Notes: a model not told the origin generated them from the letters alone. Positions 27,250-36,013 are shown, numbered from the stretch's first letter. The stretch is DNA of 36,826 bases from Rhizonema sp. PD37 (GCA_029379215.1 JAQYWO010000053.1:1-36826); one strand, 5' to 3'. Made by a program: numbers and translations.

Positions 27250-27699
27250 GTGAAAGGAACTACTGACTGATGTGCATATATCCGTAATTCATTTTTTTGC
27301 TGTTGAAGAAATTTATAGTCAATTCTACAAATGTTAAAGAAAGATGGTTCATCCCTCCGGTAACGTGCATTTGGTCAGCACTGAGAATGTTAACAATATT
27401 CTGCGCGATGGCGATCGCAATACGGTTCAAGTCATTTTGGTTGTTTAAGTTTCATATCCTTGTGCTGATATATACTCAGGTTCCAGACTTCTTTAAGAAG
27501 TCTGGAATCTCGTACAAGACAAAGTGGCGGAAATAAACATATCTTTTGGAACAGGCAGAAAGCCTACAATCCAAGCTTTTTTTATTTTTTATTTTTTATT
27601 TTTAATTCTAAGGCAGCAGTAACAACACTAATTTCAGGAATTGCCTCCAATAAATATGTAGAATGATTTACCGAATTCTAATTGTAGGAAAGTAGCAAA
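27250..27699. other. Spacer with palindrome and heptamer tandem repeat
   Basis: No gene is supported in these 450 bases. A 34-codon frame (27344-27448, ending ILRDGDRNTVQVILVV) looks protein-like and may be a remnant. A longer frame through 27536 runs across the palindrome and is spurious. A four-unit T6-7A tandem repeat lies at 27577-27604. Confidence 0.45.
27481..27507. repeat. Palindrome of the CTTCTTTAAGAAG family
   Basis: TTCCAGACTTCTT (27481-27493) and its perfect complement (27495-27507) flank one base. The centre GACTTCTTTAAGAAGTC is identical to that at 11719-11735, while the outer arms differ but remain complementary. It is not close after a gene end. Confidence 0.65.
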
Positions 27700-28470
27700 A
27701 TGTCGAATTTAACCAATGCGCTTCTGAAAGGATCAGCAACAAAAGCTAAGCTCTTTTCACAAAACCCGCGTCGGCGACCTCATTACCATATTCTTGTAGA
27801 GGCAAAAAATCAGCAGTTTGACATTGCAGTTAATATTGCCTCAGAAGATCCGAACACAGACGATGTCCGTGTTCTTTACGCCATCAAGAAAAATATTACA
27901 CCACCGAATTCTGAGGCATTGCTGAGTCTGCCGAATGGAATGTTTGGACTGCCGAGTCAAGGAATTTCCGGGATTGACTTTATAAGCGATCACTTGGTGA
28001 CAAGAAATGAGATGCAACCACTCCCTCTGTTCAATCGCTCAGCGCCTATTGAAGATCAGGGATCACAAGAAGTCAAGCAACTCGTCGATGACGTTGTTGC
28101 CGATCCAAATGCTGTGCTGTTTGCGTTTGGGCACCGATACGATCAAAGATCTGCTACTAATGCAGCATGGGGATTTCAGCCAGACGACGGAATTCACAAC
28201 ATCCACATGAATCAGGGCAACTACACGGGTAACCACGACAACGAAAATGGTCGTGGTGAAGATGGTGCGCTTTTTCTATACTTCCCTAACAGCAACACTT
28301 GGCAAGCTGTGTTTATCGCTTTTCAAACACAATCCTTTGACAATGATGCTAATGGCTACCCAAATGATGATTCCAATCGTACTAATCGACATAATACTGG
28401 TAGTAATCAGGGTGATGGTCAAAGCAACGGTGGTAGTCACAAGCATAGTCACCATCATAGAAATAATTGA
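27700..28470 (+). CDS. DUF2278 (YukJ) family protein with Asn/His-rich tail
   Basis: This 256-residue protein shows the DUF2278 pattern: PHYHILVEAKNQQFDIAVNI near residues 27-46, GIDFISDHLV near 90, LFAFGHRY, the strongly conserved GIHNIHMNQGN near 167-177, EDGALFLYFP and AVFIAFQTQSF. The function of the family is not known. After about residue 215 comes a low-complexity tail of Asn, Asp, Ser, Gly and His ending in a His-rich run (HKHSHHHR), which could bind metal. GTAGGAAAG precedes the ATG. It is convergent with the glutathione S-transferase gene, with 33 bases between stops. Confidence 0.9.
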   Translation: MSNLTNALLKGSATKAKLFSQNPRRRPHYHILVEAKNQQFDIAVNIASEDPNTDDVRVLYAIKKNITPPNSEALLSLPNGMFGLPSQGISGIDFISDHLVTRNEMQPLPLFNRSAPIEDQGSQEVKQLVDDVVADPNAVLFAFGHRYDQRSATNAAWGFQPDDGIHNIHMNQGNYTGNHDNENGRGEDGALFLYFPNSNTWQAVFIAFQTQSFDNDANGYPNDDSNRTNRHNTGSNQGDGQSNGGSHKHSHHHRNN

Positions 28471-28503
28471 TTTGAAACTCCCTCGACTAGAAGCCTAGGG
28501 ATT

Positions 28504-29166
28504 CTAAGATGCGTCCGCACCTGCCATCAGCTTCGCAAGTGCCGGACGCTCGCTGCATCGCTGTAGCCATTCTAGGACGTTGGGGAACGGCGTTAGATCC
28601 ACCTCCATCGTCCTGAGCCAGCCAACAAAACCTTGCAAGTGCGTATCCGCGAGGCTGTAGTCGCCGAGCAAGAAAGATTTTCCCTCCAAGCCCCCGTCAA
28701 GAATTTTGAGACAGACGGCGAGATCAGCCTTTGCCTTTTCCACTGCGATCGCGCTCCGTTGCTCGGGAGGCACCCAGTCCAACGAGTCAGACTGGACTGC
28801 TCCTTCACTGCCACTCGGCACAGAAGCGGCCAATCGTCCGCCGGCTTCGGCGAGCGTGACGTTACTCCAGGTAATCCACTTCATCGCTTCGCCGCGTTTT
28901 GGGCCAGGCTCTGGGTAAAGTTTGGCATCCACACCGAATATCTCACCGAGGTACATCGTGATCGCGGATGACTCCCAGATCGGCGTTCCTTCATGCACAA
29001 TCGCAGGGACTCTTCCGTTAGGATTGATTTTGAGAAAGTCTGGCTTCCTGGTATCTTTCGCACTGATATCGAGCTTCACTCGCTCACATGGAGTGCCGAG
29101 TTCTGCTAAAACGGCTTCGGTAATGCTCGCGGTAGACATAGGGGCAAAATAGAACGTGATGCTCAT
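28504..29166 (-). CDS. Glutathione S-transferase family protein
   Basis: This 220-residue protein has an N-terminal thioredoxin-like domain (residues 1-80). Key features are the S-T-A region near residues 11-13 (PMSTASI), the cis-proline motif GRVPAIV near 51-57, and the glutathione-binding ESSAIT near 65-70. A helical C-terminal domain (about 90-215) includes LLGDYSLADTHLQG. It would conjugate glutathione to electrophiles; the substrate is unknown. AAAGGA precedes the ATG at a good distance. The gene is clearly more GC-rich than its neighbours (about 57-67% in two 60-base lines, against about 40% in the DUF2278 gene), which suggests acquisition from a high-GC donor such as a proteobacterium. 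Confidence 0.93.
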   Translation of the reverse strand: MSITFYFAPMSTASITEAVLAELGTPCERVKLDISAKDTRKPDFLKINPNGRVPAIVHEGTPIWESSAITMYLGEIFGVDAKLYPEPGPKRGEAMKWITWSNVTLAEAGGRLAASVPSGSEGAVQSDSLDWVPPEQRSAIAVEKAKADLAVCLKILDGGLEGKSFLLGDYSLADTHLQGFVGWLRTMEVDLTPFPNVLEWLQRCSERPALAKLMAGADAS

Positions 29167-29299
29167 CGTTTGTTTTTCCTTTGAAAATGGCGTCGTGCAT
29201 GGAATTGCATCTTATCAAGATGTCAGTTTGAACTATACTCTAGCTTGATAAACACTAACAACTTCAGCCGAGGAGTGAACATAAATTAGTATAAATAAT

Positions 29300-30034
29300 A
29301 TGAAGCGTGTACTGATTTTAGGTGGTACTGGGGATGCGTCGGAACTAGCAGCAAAAGCCTCGACTCTTCCCTTTGAGGTGAGAGTTTCTCTAGCAGGTCG
29401 TACTCGCGAGCCTCAAAATGTCTCAGAAAATACACGTATTGGTGGTTTTGGTGGTGTTGCAGGATTAATTACGTACCTGTGCGAGCAGAAGATTGATCTG
29501 CTCATTGATGCCACCCATCCGTTTGCTACTCAAATATCTTTCAATGCGGCAGCAGCAGCAGCAGAACTAGGGCTGCCAAGACTCATGCTAGTTCGACCCG
29601 CATGGCAGCGGATTCCACAAGACTGGTGGCAGGAAGTAGATACTGTAGAAGCGGCTGCAGATGCTTTGACAAAGCAAGCAAAACGGGTATTCTTAACTGT
29701 TGGCAGACAGCAATTGGGATCATTTGCTCACCTTGATGTTTGGTTTTTGATGCGATTAATCGATCCGCCAGAAGAGAATGCAACCGTACCGAAAGGGTTG
29801 CTGCTGTATAATAGAGGACCATTTAACCTGGCAAGTGAACGTCAGTTACTTACGCAGTATGAAATTGATACTATCGTCAGTAAAAATAGTGGTGGCGGTG
29901 CAACTTACGCCAAAATTATTGCGGCAAGAGAATTAGGAATAAAAGTTGTTATGGTCAAGCGTCCAAGCGTTCCTATAGGAGAACAGGTGGAAGATGCGGA
30001 GAGCGCCATATCTTGGCTTGCCAGTAAGATATAA
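29300..30034 (+). CDS. cobK: Cobalt-precorrin-6A reductase
   Basis: This 244-residue protein has the CobK/CbiJ features: an N-terminal dinucleotide-binding start LILGGTGDASELA, IDATHPFATQIS near residues 75-86, VFLTVGRQQL near 130, and the C-terminal SKNSGGGATYAKI. It reduces the macrocycle of precorrin-6A with NADPH in cobalamin synthesis, just before the C5/C15 methylations carried out by CobL (34623-35828). No Shine-Dalgarno and no cobalamin riboswitch motif is seen upstream. The gene stands alone. Confidence 0.94.
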   Translation: MKRVLILGGTGDASELAAKASTLPFEVRVSLAGRTREPQNVSENTRIGGFGGVAGLITYLCEQKIDLLIDATHPFATQISFNAAAAAAELGLPRLMLVRPAWQRIPQDWWQEVDTVEAAADALTKQAKRVFLTVGRQQLGSFAHLDVWFLMRLIDPPEENATVPKGLLLYNRGPFNLASERQLLTQYEIDTIVSKNSGGGATYAKIIAARELGIKVVMVKRPSVPIGEQVEDAESAISWLASKI

Positions 30035-30333
30035 GTTGTATTGCGATCGCTATATTTACAGAACAATATAGTTCAGATAAAGTTTTTTTATCGTATTCAT
30101 CTATCATAAGGATGAAAAATTCATAAACCCTTCGGTATACGAATATTCGCGCTCGCTCTTTTGTAATTATTAAGAAAAAATCGGTATTTTCAAGGTTTTG
30201 ATTTGCCCGCAAACCAAGATATGACTGAGGAAGCCAAATCAATCCACTTCATAAAAAGTTTTGGAAAAGTTGTAGAGGTATTGATTGATTTGGTTCAACC
30301 AAAAAATAAATTTAAATTCAGGTCATAAATTCA

Positions 30334-31698
30334 ATGATTAAAACTAATAAATGGCAGTCGGGCACTGCTTTACTAGTAGGATTAAGTGCGATCATGAGTT
30401 CGATAACGCCTTTAATAACAGCAACACCAACATTAGCACAACCTACCTTCAGCGATGTTCAAGGTAGCTGGGCGCAATCATGTATTACACAATTAGCAAG
30501 CAATGGTATTATTAGCGGCTATCCAGATGGAAGTTTCCGACCTAATGCATCTGTGACAAGAGCGGAGTTTGCCGCTATGGTCAATAAGGCTTTTCCCAAC
30601 ACCCAAAGGACTCGTAATTCAATTCAATTTAATGATGTCCCCTCAAATTACTGGGCATATACGGCAATTCAAACAGCTTCTCAAACAGGATTTTTATCAG
30701 GTTACCCCGGTCAAATTTTTAGACCCAACCAGAATATTCCTCGCGCTCAAGTTTTGGTGGCTTTAGCAAGTGGATTAAATTATTCTCCCACTCAGCCTGT
30801 AACGACAACATTAAATGCTAATTTTACTGATGCAAATGTCATCCCCAGCTATGCCGACAATGGAATAGCCGCAGCAACTGAAAAACGTCTTGTGGTCAAT
30901 TATCCTGACGTTAAGTACCTCAAGCCCGATCAATTAGCTAGTCGGGCAGAAGTCTCAGCTTTCCTGTGTCAAGCTTTAACCGGATCGCGACAAGCTTCTT
31001 TAATTCCCCAACAGTATATTGCGGGTACTGGCACTTCATTCACTGCACTGATTTCGTCTGGAACTTTAATTCCGGTCAGGTATTCTCAAGCTAAGCGGAT
31101 TATTGTGAGCCCCAAAGAAACTGCACCTTTAACATTAACTGTTGCGGCTAATGTCAAGAACGATAACGGCAGTGTGGTTATTCCTGTAGGTAGTCAAATA
31201 ATTGGTCAACTGCAACCAACGACTGGCGGTTCCCAGTTTATCGCTAGTCAGGTTATGATTGATGGTCAGCAGTTTCCGATTAGCGCTTCTTCTCAAGCGA
31301 TTACAACTACCCGCGATGTACGAGATACTAACTTCTTAGGACTTTTACAAGATGCAGTTTTAGGATCTGCCGCAGCCGCAGGAATTTCTGGGATAACGGG
31401 TGATAGAACTATTACTGCAAGAAAAGTCTTGACCGGTACAGTGATTGGCACTGCTATAGGTGCAAATCAAAATCGTGACATTCTATCTACAGTCCGAGAT
31501 ACCGCACTTGGAGCAGCAGCAGGAGCCGGAATTTCCGGAGTCACGGGAAATCGAACCATAACTGCTGGAAAAGTGATCGGGGGTGCGGCACTCGGCGCAA
31601 CGATTGGGGGTATTGCTGATCGCACAGGGAATAACGTAGTTGTCATCAATCCTAATACCGACTTGACTTTGACGTTGAATTCTGACCTCGGTAGATAA
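30334..31698 (+). CDS. S-layer homology domain surface protein
   Basis: This 454-residue exported protein has a signal peptide with likely cleavage after TPTLA near residue 35. Three SLH domains follow: FSDVQGSWAQ..RAEF near 39-86, FNDVPSNYWA..RAQV near 100-147, and FTDANVIPSYA..RAEV near 165-210. SLH domains anchor proteins to the cell-wall polymer. The C-terminal half holds a domain with IPVGSQIIGQL, then two similar Gly/Ala-rich repeats (GISGITGDRTITARKV and GISGVTGNRTITAGKV) that look like glycine-zipper membrane segments. The sequence near 285-320 resembles the TrbI/VirB10-type 'IPVGS' fold, but this is a weak likeness. A terminator follows. Confidence 0.92.
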   Translation: MIKTNKWQSGTALLVGLSAIMSSITPLITATPTLAQPTFSDVQGSWAQSCITQLASNGIISGYPDGSFRPNASVTRAEFAAMVNKAFPNTQRTRNSIQFNDVPSNYWAYTAIQTASQTGFLSGYPGQIFRPNQNIPRAQVLVALASGLNYSPTQPVTTTLNANFTDANVIPSYADNGIAAATEKRLVVNYPDVKYLKPDQLASRAEVSAFLCQALTGSRQASLIPQQYIAGTGTSFTALISSGTLIPVRYSQAKRIIVSPKETAPLTLTVAANVKNDNGSVVIPVGSQIIGQLQPTTGGSQFIASQVMIDGQQFPISASSQAITTTRDVRDTNFLGLLQDAVLGSAAAAGISGITGDRTITARKVLTGTVIGTAIGANQNRDILSTVRDTALGAAAGAGISGVTGNRTITAGKVIGGAALGATIGGIADRTGNNVVVINPNTDLTLTLNSDLGR

Positions 31699-31732
31699 GC
31701 AGATAGGAGTATGCAACTGGTTTAATCTGACT

Positions 31733-31769
31733 GAATCTCCCCTGGCGCTCAGCCCTTGGGGATTCTTTT
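31733..31769 (+). terminator. Rho-independent terminator after SLH gene
   Basis: GAATC-T-CCCC (31733-31742) pairs with GGGGATTC (31758-31765), with one bulged base and a 15-base loop. TTTT follows directly. It sits 35 bases past the SLH gene stop and before the convergent feoB end. Confidence 0.7.
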
Positions 31770-31867
31770 GAATCAGAGTTAAACTTCGTTTGCCATAGTT
31801 TTATTCAACTTACGCTAGTCAAACATCAATATTTTTTCTTTCTTTCTATTACCCGTTCCCCATGGTT

Positions 31868-33712
31868 TCAAAACCCCAAAGCTCGCGCACCTTGGTAAAA
31901 AATAAAACTTGTAACCCATGCTAACCCTACTGACCAAGCAACTGACATCCAAGCGAATTTTGTACTCTTAGATTCAGTTTTGATGGCTGCAACTGTTGAT
32001 AGGCAAGGTACATAAAGTAGGGTAAATAGCATAAAACTGTAGGCTTGTACCCAGTCGATTTGGTGAGCGATCGCCCCCATTAAGCTAGCATTATCTTTTT
32101 GAGAATAAATAACTGCCAGACCACCCAAAACAATTTCTTTAGCAACAAAGCCGAAAATCAGTGCCACTGCTAATTGCGGATTGATTCCCAAAGGTCCTAA
32201 AATCGGCTGTGACAATTGACCTATTATTCCAGAAATAGTTTGCTGACTCGCTGGTGGTACATTAGAAGGTAAGTTATTCAGCAACCAAATAATCATGACT
32301 CCAAAAATAATAAACCGTCGCGACCAGTACAAAAAGTGCTTAGTTTGATGCCAAGCTTGCATTATCAGTTGGTTGAGGGTGGGGAAGCGGTAAGGAGGTA
32401 ATTCCAGCAATAATGGTTCAGTATTCGGATACTGACCTTTGAATAAAACCGCTGTTAAAATTGCTGCAGCAAAGCTAAACATGTACAAGCTAAACAAGAC
32501 AACAGGTGCCATGCGGGGTGTGAACAGCGCTGTTGTCATAAAAACAAACACATTAAGTCGTGCAGAACACAGAGAAAAGGGAATCACCAACATTGATAGC
32601 ATTCGCAAGGCTTTTGAACGCATGACTCTTGTGCCCATAATTGCAGGCACATTACAGCCAAACCCCATCAGCGACATCACAAATGAACGACCATCCAACC
32701 CCAGGCGTTCCATAAAAGCATCCATTAAATATGCAGAACGCGACAGATAGCCACTATCTTCTACAACTCCCATGCAGATGAAAAACAACAAAATCACCGG
32801 GATAAACGATGCAACTGTTCCAATTCCTTCATAAATGCCATCTACCAAAAAATCATGGATGAATTTTGGTAACCCACTTACTAAAGGTTCCAAGGCATTG
32901 TCTTTAACCCAACTTAAAGCCTGAGCCAAATAATCTTGTAAAGGTATCCCTAAGGCATAGATAATTTGGAACATCAAGAACATTGTCCCAAAAAAGATCG
33001 GTAATCCCAATACTGGATGCATCAGGATTTTATCTAAACGAGTTGTTAAGTTTTGTTTGACTTCCGTTTCGACGTGAAACGCATCCTGCAACAGAGTCTC
33101 CATTTCCGAAGCGATCTGTTCAGAGGAAGCAAGATTATCTAACAGGCGATCGCTACTTACTGGCTCGTTTTGTTTTTTCAGTGCGTCTTTAATTGATTGA
33201 TAAGCTTTAGCGTAACCTTGCCCATGTTTGGCACTAATCGGTACAACTGCCATGCCCAAGTGTTCGGCAATGCGATCGCAATCAACACTCACCCCAAATT
33301 TCGGCGCTTCATCTGCCATATTCAGTAGAAGTACTACTGGCATATGTAAACTTTTTACCTGTAAAGCCAGACTGATTTGGCGGTCTAGTTGAGTTGTGTT
33401 CAGAATCATGATCAGCAAGTGTACGGGTGTCGTTTCTAAAAACCGTCGCACAACCTCCTCATCTTCAGAAAAGCCATGTAAATCGTAAATTCCCGGTAAG
33501 TCTACAACCTGGACTTCTTGTTCGCCGAGTTTCGCTTTCGCTATCATGAGGTCTACAGTCATTCCTGGCCAGTTCCCAATAGTAGCGTTAGACTTAGCTA
33601 TCTTATTAAAAAACGTTGATTTCCCTGTATTAGGCATCCCCAAAACAGCAATTTTTTTCACTCCACTCGTGGAGTCGCTCTCTGGTAATGTTTGAGTACT
33701 ACAATGTGTCAT
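31868..33712 (-). CDS. feoB: Ferrous iron transporter FeoB
   Basis: This 614-residue protein has an N-terminal G-protein domain with all guanine-nucleotide motifs: G1 GMPNTGKS (residues 25-32), G2 within NATIGNWPGMT, G3 DLPG (71-74), G4 NMAD (131-134) and G5 SAKHG (160-164). A membrane domain from about residue 220 follows, with the Gate motifs including FGCNVPAIMGTR and PFSLCSARLNVF, the latter with the conserved cysteine. It imports Fe2+ across the inner membrane. It is shorter than the E. coli protein (773 residues), as usual in cyanobacteria. It starts 8 bases after feoA. Confidence 0.97.
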   Translation of the reverse strand: MTHCSTQTLPESDSTSGVKKIAVLGMPNTGKSTFFNKIAKSNATIGNWPGMTVDLMIAKAKLGEQEVQVVDLPGIYDLHGFSEDEEVVRRFLETTPVHLLIMILNTTQLDRQISLALQVKSLHMPVVLLLNMADEAPKFGVSVDCDRIAEHLGMAVVPISAKHGQGYAKAYQSIKDALKKQNEPVSSDRLLDNLASSEQIASEMETLLQDAFHVETEVKQNLTTRLDKILMHPVLGLPIFFGTMFLMFQIIYALGIPLQDYLAQALSWVKDNALEPLVSGLPKFIHDFLVDGIYEGIGTVASFIPVILLFFICMGVVEDSGYLSRSAYLMDAFMERLGLDGRSFVMSLMGFGCNVPAIMGTRVMRSKALRMLSMLVIPFSLCSARLNVFVFMTTALFTPRMAPVVLFSLYMFSFAAAILTAVLFKGQYPNTEPLLLELPPYRFPTLNQLIMQAWHQTKHFLYWSRRFIIFGVMIIWLLNNLPSNVPPASQQTISGIIGQLSQPILGPLGINPQLAVALIFGFVAKEIVLGGLAVIYSQKDNASLMGAIAHQIDWVQAYSFMLFTLLYVPCLSTVAAIKTESKSTKFAWMSVAWSVGLAWVTSFIFYQGARALGF

Positions 33713-33720
33713 AATGATAA

Positions 33721-33960
33721 TTAGGATATAATGTTTGTTACTTGAATCGCTTGAGCATCCCGACGACGCACCATCACCTCAGTTGTGCCGACACGGATGT
33801 GCAATGGTCCAGACAACCAAGCTTTACGAATCATCATTACTTGTCTACCAGTACGAAAACCCAGTGCTAGCAAACGTTGTTGCAGACCTTCTTCCGCCAC
33901 CAGTCCCGAGATCAAAGCAGTTTCCCCTGGTTTTAATGAAGCGAGTTCAGTCGAGTACAT
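33721..33960 (-). CDS. feoA: FeoA iron transport accessory protein
   Basis: This 79-residue protein is a single SH3-like FeoA domain: SLKPGETALISGL at the start, LQQRLLALGFRTGRQVMMIRKA near 30-50, and a conserved LHIRVGTTEVMVRRRDAQAI end. It supports FeoB. The genes form a feoA-feoB operon (8-base gap). A possible Fur-like site lies upstream at 33984-34003. Confidence 0.95.
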   Translation of the reverse strand: MYSTELASLKPGETALISGLVAEEGLQQRLLALGFRTGRQVMMIRKAWLSGPLHIRVGTTEVMVRRRDAQAIQVTNIIS

Positions 33961-33983
33961 TTACTATATAAAAATTTTTAACA

Positions 33984-34003
33984 ATTGATAATACTTTCAA
34001 TTT
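33984..34003. promoter_or_regulatory. Possible Fur-type operator before feoA
   Basis: AATTGATAATACTTTCAATT is an imperfect palindrome (AATTGA..TCAATT) 24-43 bases before the feoA start. Its left half TGATAAT matches the Fur 7-1-7 half-site, but the right half is weak. Iron control of feoAB is expected from other bacteria; this particular site is a guess. Confidence 0.3.
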
Positions 34004-34096
34004 AGCGAAATTTACAAGCTAGCACAAGGAGTTGGGAGTTGTTATTCTCGCCTATCTTTTTGGCTTTGACACTTTAGGTAGTGCTATAGTGGTGTC

Positions 34097-34271
34097 ATGT
34101 CTACTGTTTCTTTACTTCGTGTTGTCATCGATACCAACTTTGTCTTTGAGGGGTTAACCAAGCAAGGCGGTGCTGCTGGTCTGGTTATTGACCGAAGAAA
34201 GGCAGAGGGCAGCCCTTGGCGGCTTGACACCTGCTGAATTAATCATCCAACTCGTATCTTACGGGAGTTAG
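34097..34271 (+). pseudogene. Remnant of a PIN-domain toxin gene
   Basis: The ATG at 34097 opens a typical PIN start (RVVIDTNFVFEGLTKQGG, residues 8-25, with the first catalytic aspartate). After about 35-40 codons the protein-like reading moves to another frame, where LTPAELIIQLVSYGS ends in a TAG at 34269-34271, two bases before the antitoxin gene. PIN toxins are about 140 residues, so roughly 80-90 codons of the middle, including the other acidic active-site residues, are missing. The toxin must be inactive. Start, end and gene spacing are preserved, so this is an internal deletion with frameshift. Confidence 0.75.
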
Positions 34272-34273
34272 CA

Positions 34274-34633
34274 ATGAGTCGATTGACACTTCGATTACCT
34301 GAAACACTCCATCAACAGTTAATTCACTTAGCTGAAGGTGAAGGTGTTTCCCTAAATCAATACATCGTTTACGCTCTAACTCGACAAGTCGTGTTAGGGT
34401 ACTCAATTCAGGAAATATCTGAAGAAGCAGTTACTCAGCAAAAGCAGTCTTTCGCCGCACTGCTACAGCAGCTTGAAAAAGCCTCTCCATCTAAACTCGA
34501 ATCAATTCTAGCAGAACGTGAACAAATTGAACCGGAAGCAGAGTTAAGTTCTGAGGTGATTGCTCATATTCAGCAAAGAACTCATAAACGTAAAAAAATG
34601 TCAACTCACAATCCAGATTCTATTATAACTTAA
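34274..34633 (+). CDS. HicB-family ribbon-helix-helix antitoxin
   Basis: This 119-residue protein has an N-terminal ribbon-helix-helix DNA-binding domain: SRLTLRLPETLHQQLIHLA then EGVSLNQYIVYALTRQV. A long polar C-terminal region (about 45-119) would wrap a toxin. The ATG lies 2 bases after the last codon of the broken PIN toxin gene, the normal toxin-antitoxin arrangement for this family in cyanobacteria. With no working toxin it is an orphan antitoxin that could still bind its own promoter or counteract a related toxin elsewhere. Its end overlaps the convergent cobL end by 11 bases. Confidence 0.85.
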   Translation: MSRLTLRLPETLHQQLIHLAEGEGVSLNQYIVYALTRQVVLGYSIQEISEEAVTQQKQSFAALLQQLEKASPSKLESILAEREQIEPEAELSSEVIAHIQQRTHKRKKMSTHNPDSIIT

Positions 34634-35828
34634 TCGCTACCCATTGCGTCACGGGTGCCAATGCACGCCAACCTAAAAATGTCCCGACAGGTTCAGCCCG
34701 TTGAATAGCTATGCGGGTTAAAGTACCCCCGACGCGATCGCGCCATTCTAGGAGTTTCTGTTCGCTCTCGATTGTAACGGCATTAGCAACAAGACGACCT
34801 CCTGCTTGAAGTGCCTGCCAACAAGTTTCAAACAATCCCTCGGCTGTAGCACCACCTCCAATAAAGATGGCGTTGGGTGACTCTAAACCCTTAAGGGCAA
34901 TCGGTGCTACACCCTCAACAATGTGAAGATAAGGGGTGCCGAGGGCGGCGGCGTTATCGGCAATGTAGCGCAACCTCGACGGGTTTTGTTCAATAGCGAT
35001 CGCACGACACAACGGATGACTCCGCATCCACTCTATTCCAATAGAACCACACCCTGCCCCGACATCCCACAATAGTGAGAAGGGTGTAGGAACCAGTGCG
35101 GCTAGTGTCATTGCCCTGACTTCACGCTTAGTCAGTTGCCCATCGTGATGATAGGCGCTATCTGGCAAACCTGGGATACGGGGAAGTGGTACTATGGGTG
35201 TATCTGCAATACATTCTAGTGCAATTGTGTTCAAGTCTGCAACATCTGCCTGCCATGAAGTTGCAACACCCTGAATAATGCGCTCATTCGGTCCGCCCAT
35301 CCGCTCTAAAACTGTCATCTGACTTTTGCCAAAACCTCTTTGCACCAGTATTTGAGCGACAATATCTGGAGTAAGTCTCCCCTCACTCAAAATCAGCAAA
35401 CGTGCTTTTGGATAAATCATTGTCTGGAGTAGGGATGGGGGACGACTGACTAAGCTCAAAGTTTCAACCTCAATTCCAGACCATCCTAACCGAGAACAAG
35501 CAAGGCTAAATGCAGATGCAGCCGGAATAATTGTCATTTCTGAGATGGGAATCCGTCGGCACAGTGTTATCCCAATCCCGAAACACATTGGATCGCCGCT
35601 TGCTAAAACACAAATTGCTTGTCCCCTTCGACGAGTGATTTCCTCGATAGTGCTGGTGATGGGTGAACTCCAAACTAGTTTTTCCCGAGAATCAGCTTCT
35701 CTGAGCATCGCTAAGTGGCGATCGCCTCCTACTAACACCTGTGCTTGTTCAACAACAGAACGGGCGACAGGACTCAACCCAAGTAGCCCATCCTCTCCAA
35801 TACCGACTACAGACAGCCATTTGTGCAT
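34623..35828 (-). CDS. cobL: Cobalt-precorrin-7 C5-methyltransferase / precorrin-6B C15-methyltransferase (decarboxylating)
   Basis: This 401-residue fusion has an N-terminal CbiE-type tetrapyrrole methylase (about residues 1-200: VVGIGEDGLLGLSP, LASGDPMCFGIG) and a C-terminal CbiT-type SAM methyltransferase (about 215-400: LLWDVGAGCGSIGIEWMR as motif I, and NAIFIGGGAT). It methylates C5 and C15 and removes a carboxyl group in cobalamin synthesis, after CobK. I chose the ATG at 35828; a GTG one codon upstream is the only alternative. The 3' end overlaps the antitoxin gene tail by 11 bases. No cobalamin riboswitch is recognised upstream. Confidence 0.95.
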   Translation of the reverse strand: MHKWLSVVGIGEDGLLGLSPVARSVVEQAQVLVGGDRHLAMLREADSREKLVWSSPITSTIEEITRRRGQAICVLASGDPMCFGIGITLCRRIPISEMTIIPAASAFSLACSRLGWSGIEVETLSLVSRPPSLLQTMIYPKARLLILSEGRLTPDIVAQILVQRGFGKSQMTVLERMGGPNERIIQGVATSWQADVADLNTIALECIADTPIVPLPRIPGLPDSAYHHDGQLTKREVRAMTLAALVPTPFSLLWDVGAGCGSIGIEWMRSHPLCRAIAIEQNPSRLRYIADNAAALGTPYLHIVEGVAPIALKGLESPNAIFIGGGATAEGLFETCWQALQAGGRLVANAVTIESEQKLLEWRDRVGGTLTRIAIQRAEPVGTFLGWRALAPVTQWVAIKL

Positions 35829-35968
35829 CACAATTTACCATTACTACCAGAGAGGAATTAAAAATTAACAAAAGTTGATTTGTGGGCAGTAAACCATTTT
35901 AAATAATAGCTTGATTTCCGCGCCCCTTATGTATGGAGAATCAGGAATAGGGACAATAGATTCTGATC

Positions 35969-36013
35969 ATTTCTTATGTACAAACTAGTTAAGCCTCTGT
36001 GTACATAAGAAAT
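35969..36013. repeat. Perfect 14-base inverted repeat between cobL and pepE
   Basis: ATTTCTTATGTACA (35969-35982) is repeated inverted at 36000-36013 with a 17-base loop. On the plus strand it is followed by AGTATTTTTATTTGCTTTTTT. It lies just past the end of the broken pepE gene and upstream of cobL, both minus strand. It may be a pepE terminator, a binding site for a dimeric regulator, or a small repeat. The plus-strand T-run does not serve either gene. Confidence 0.55.

Noticed and set aside
27344..27448. 34-codon frame with protein-like C-terminus
   Set aside because: Too short and unmatched; at best a gene remnant.
27297..27536. 79-codon plus-strand frame
   Set aside because: It reads through the 27481-27507 palindrome and has no coding-like composition.
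34066..34090. TTGACA and TATAGT as promoter of the toxin-antitoxin pair
   Set aside because: The spacer between them is only 13 bases, too short for a normal sigma-70 promoter.
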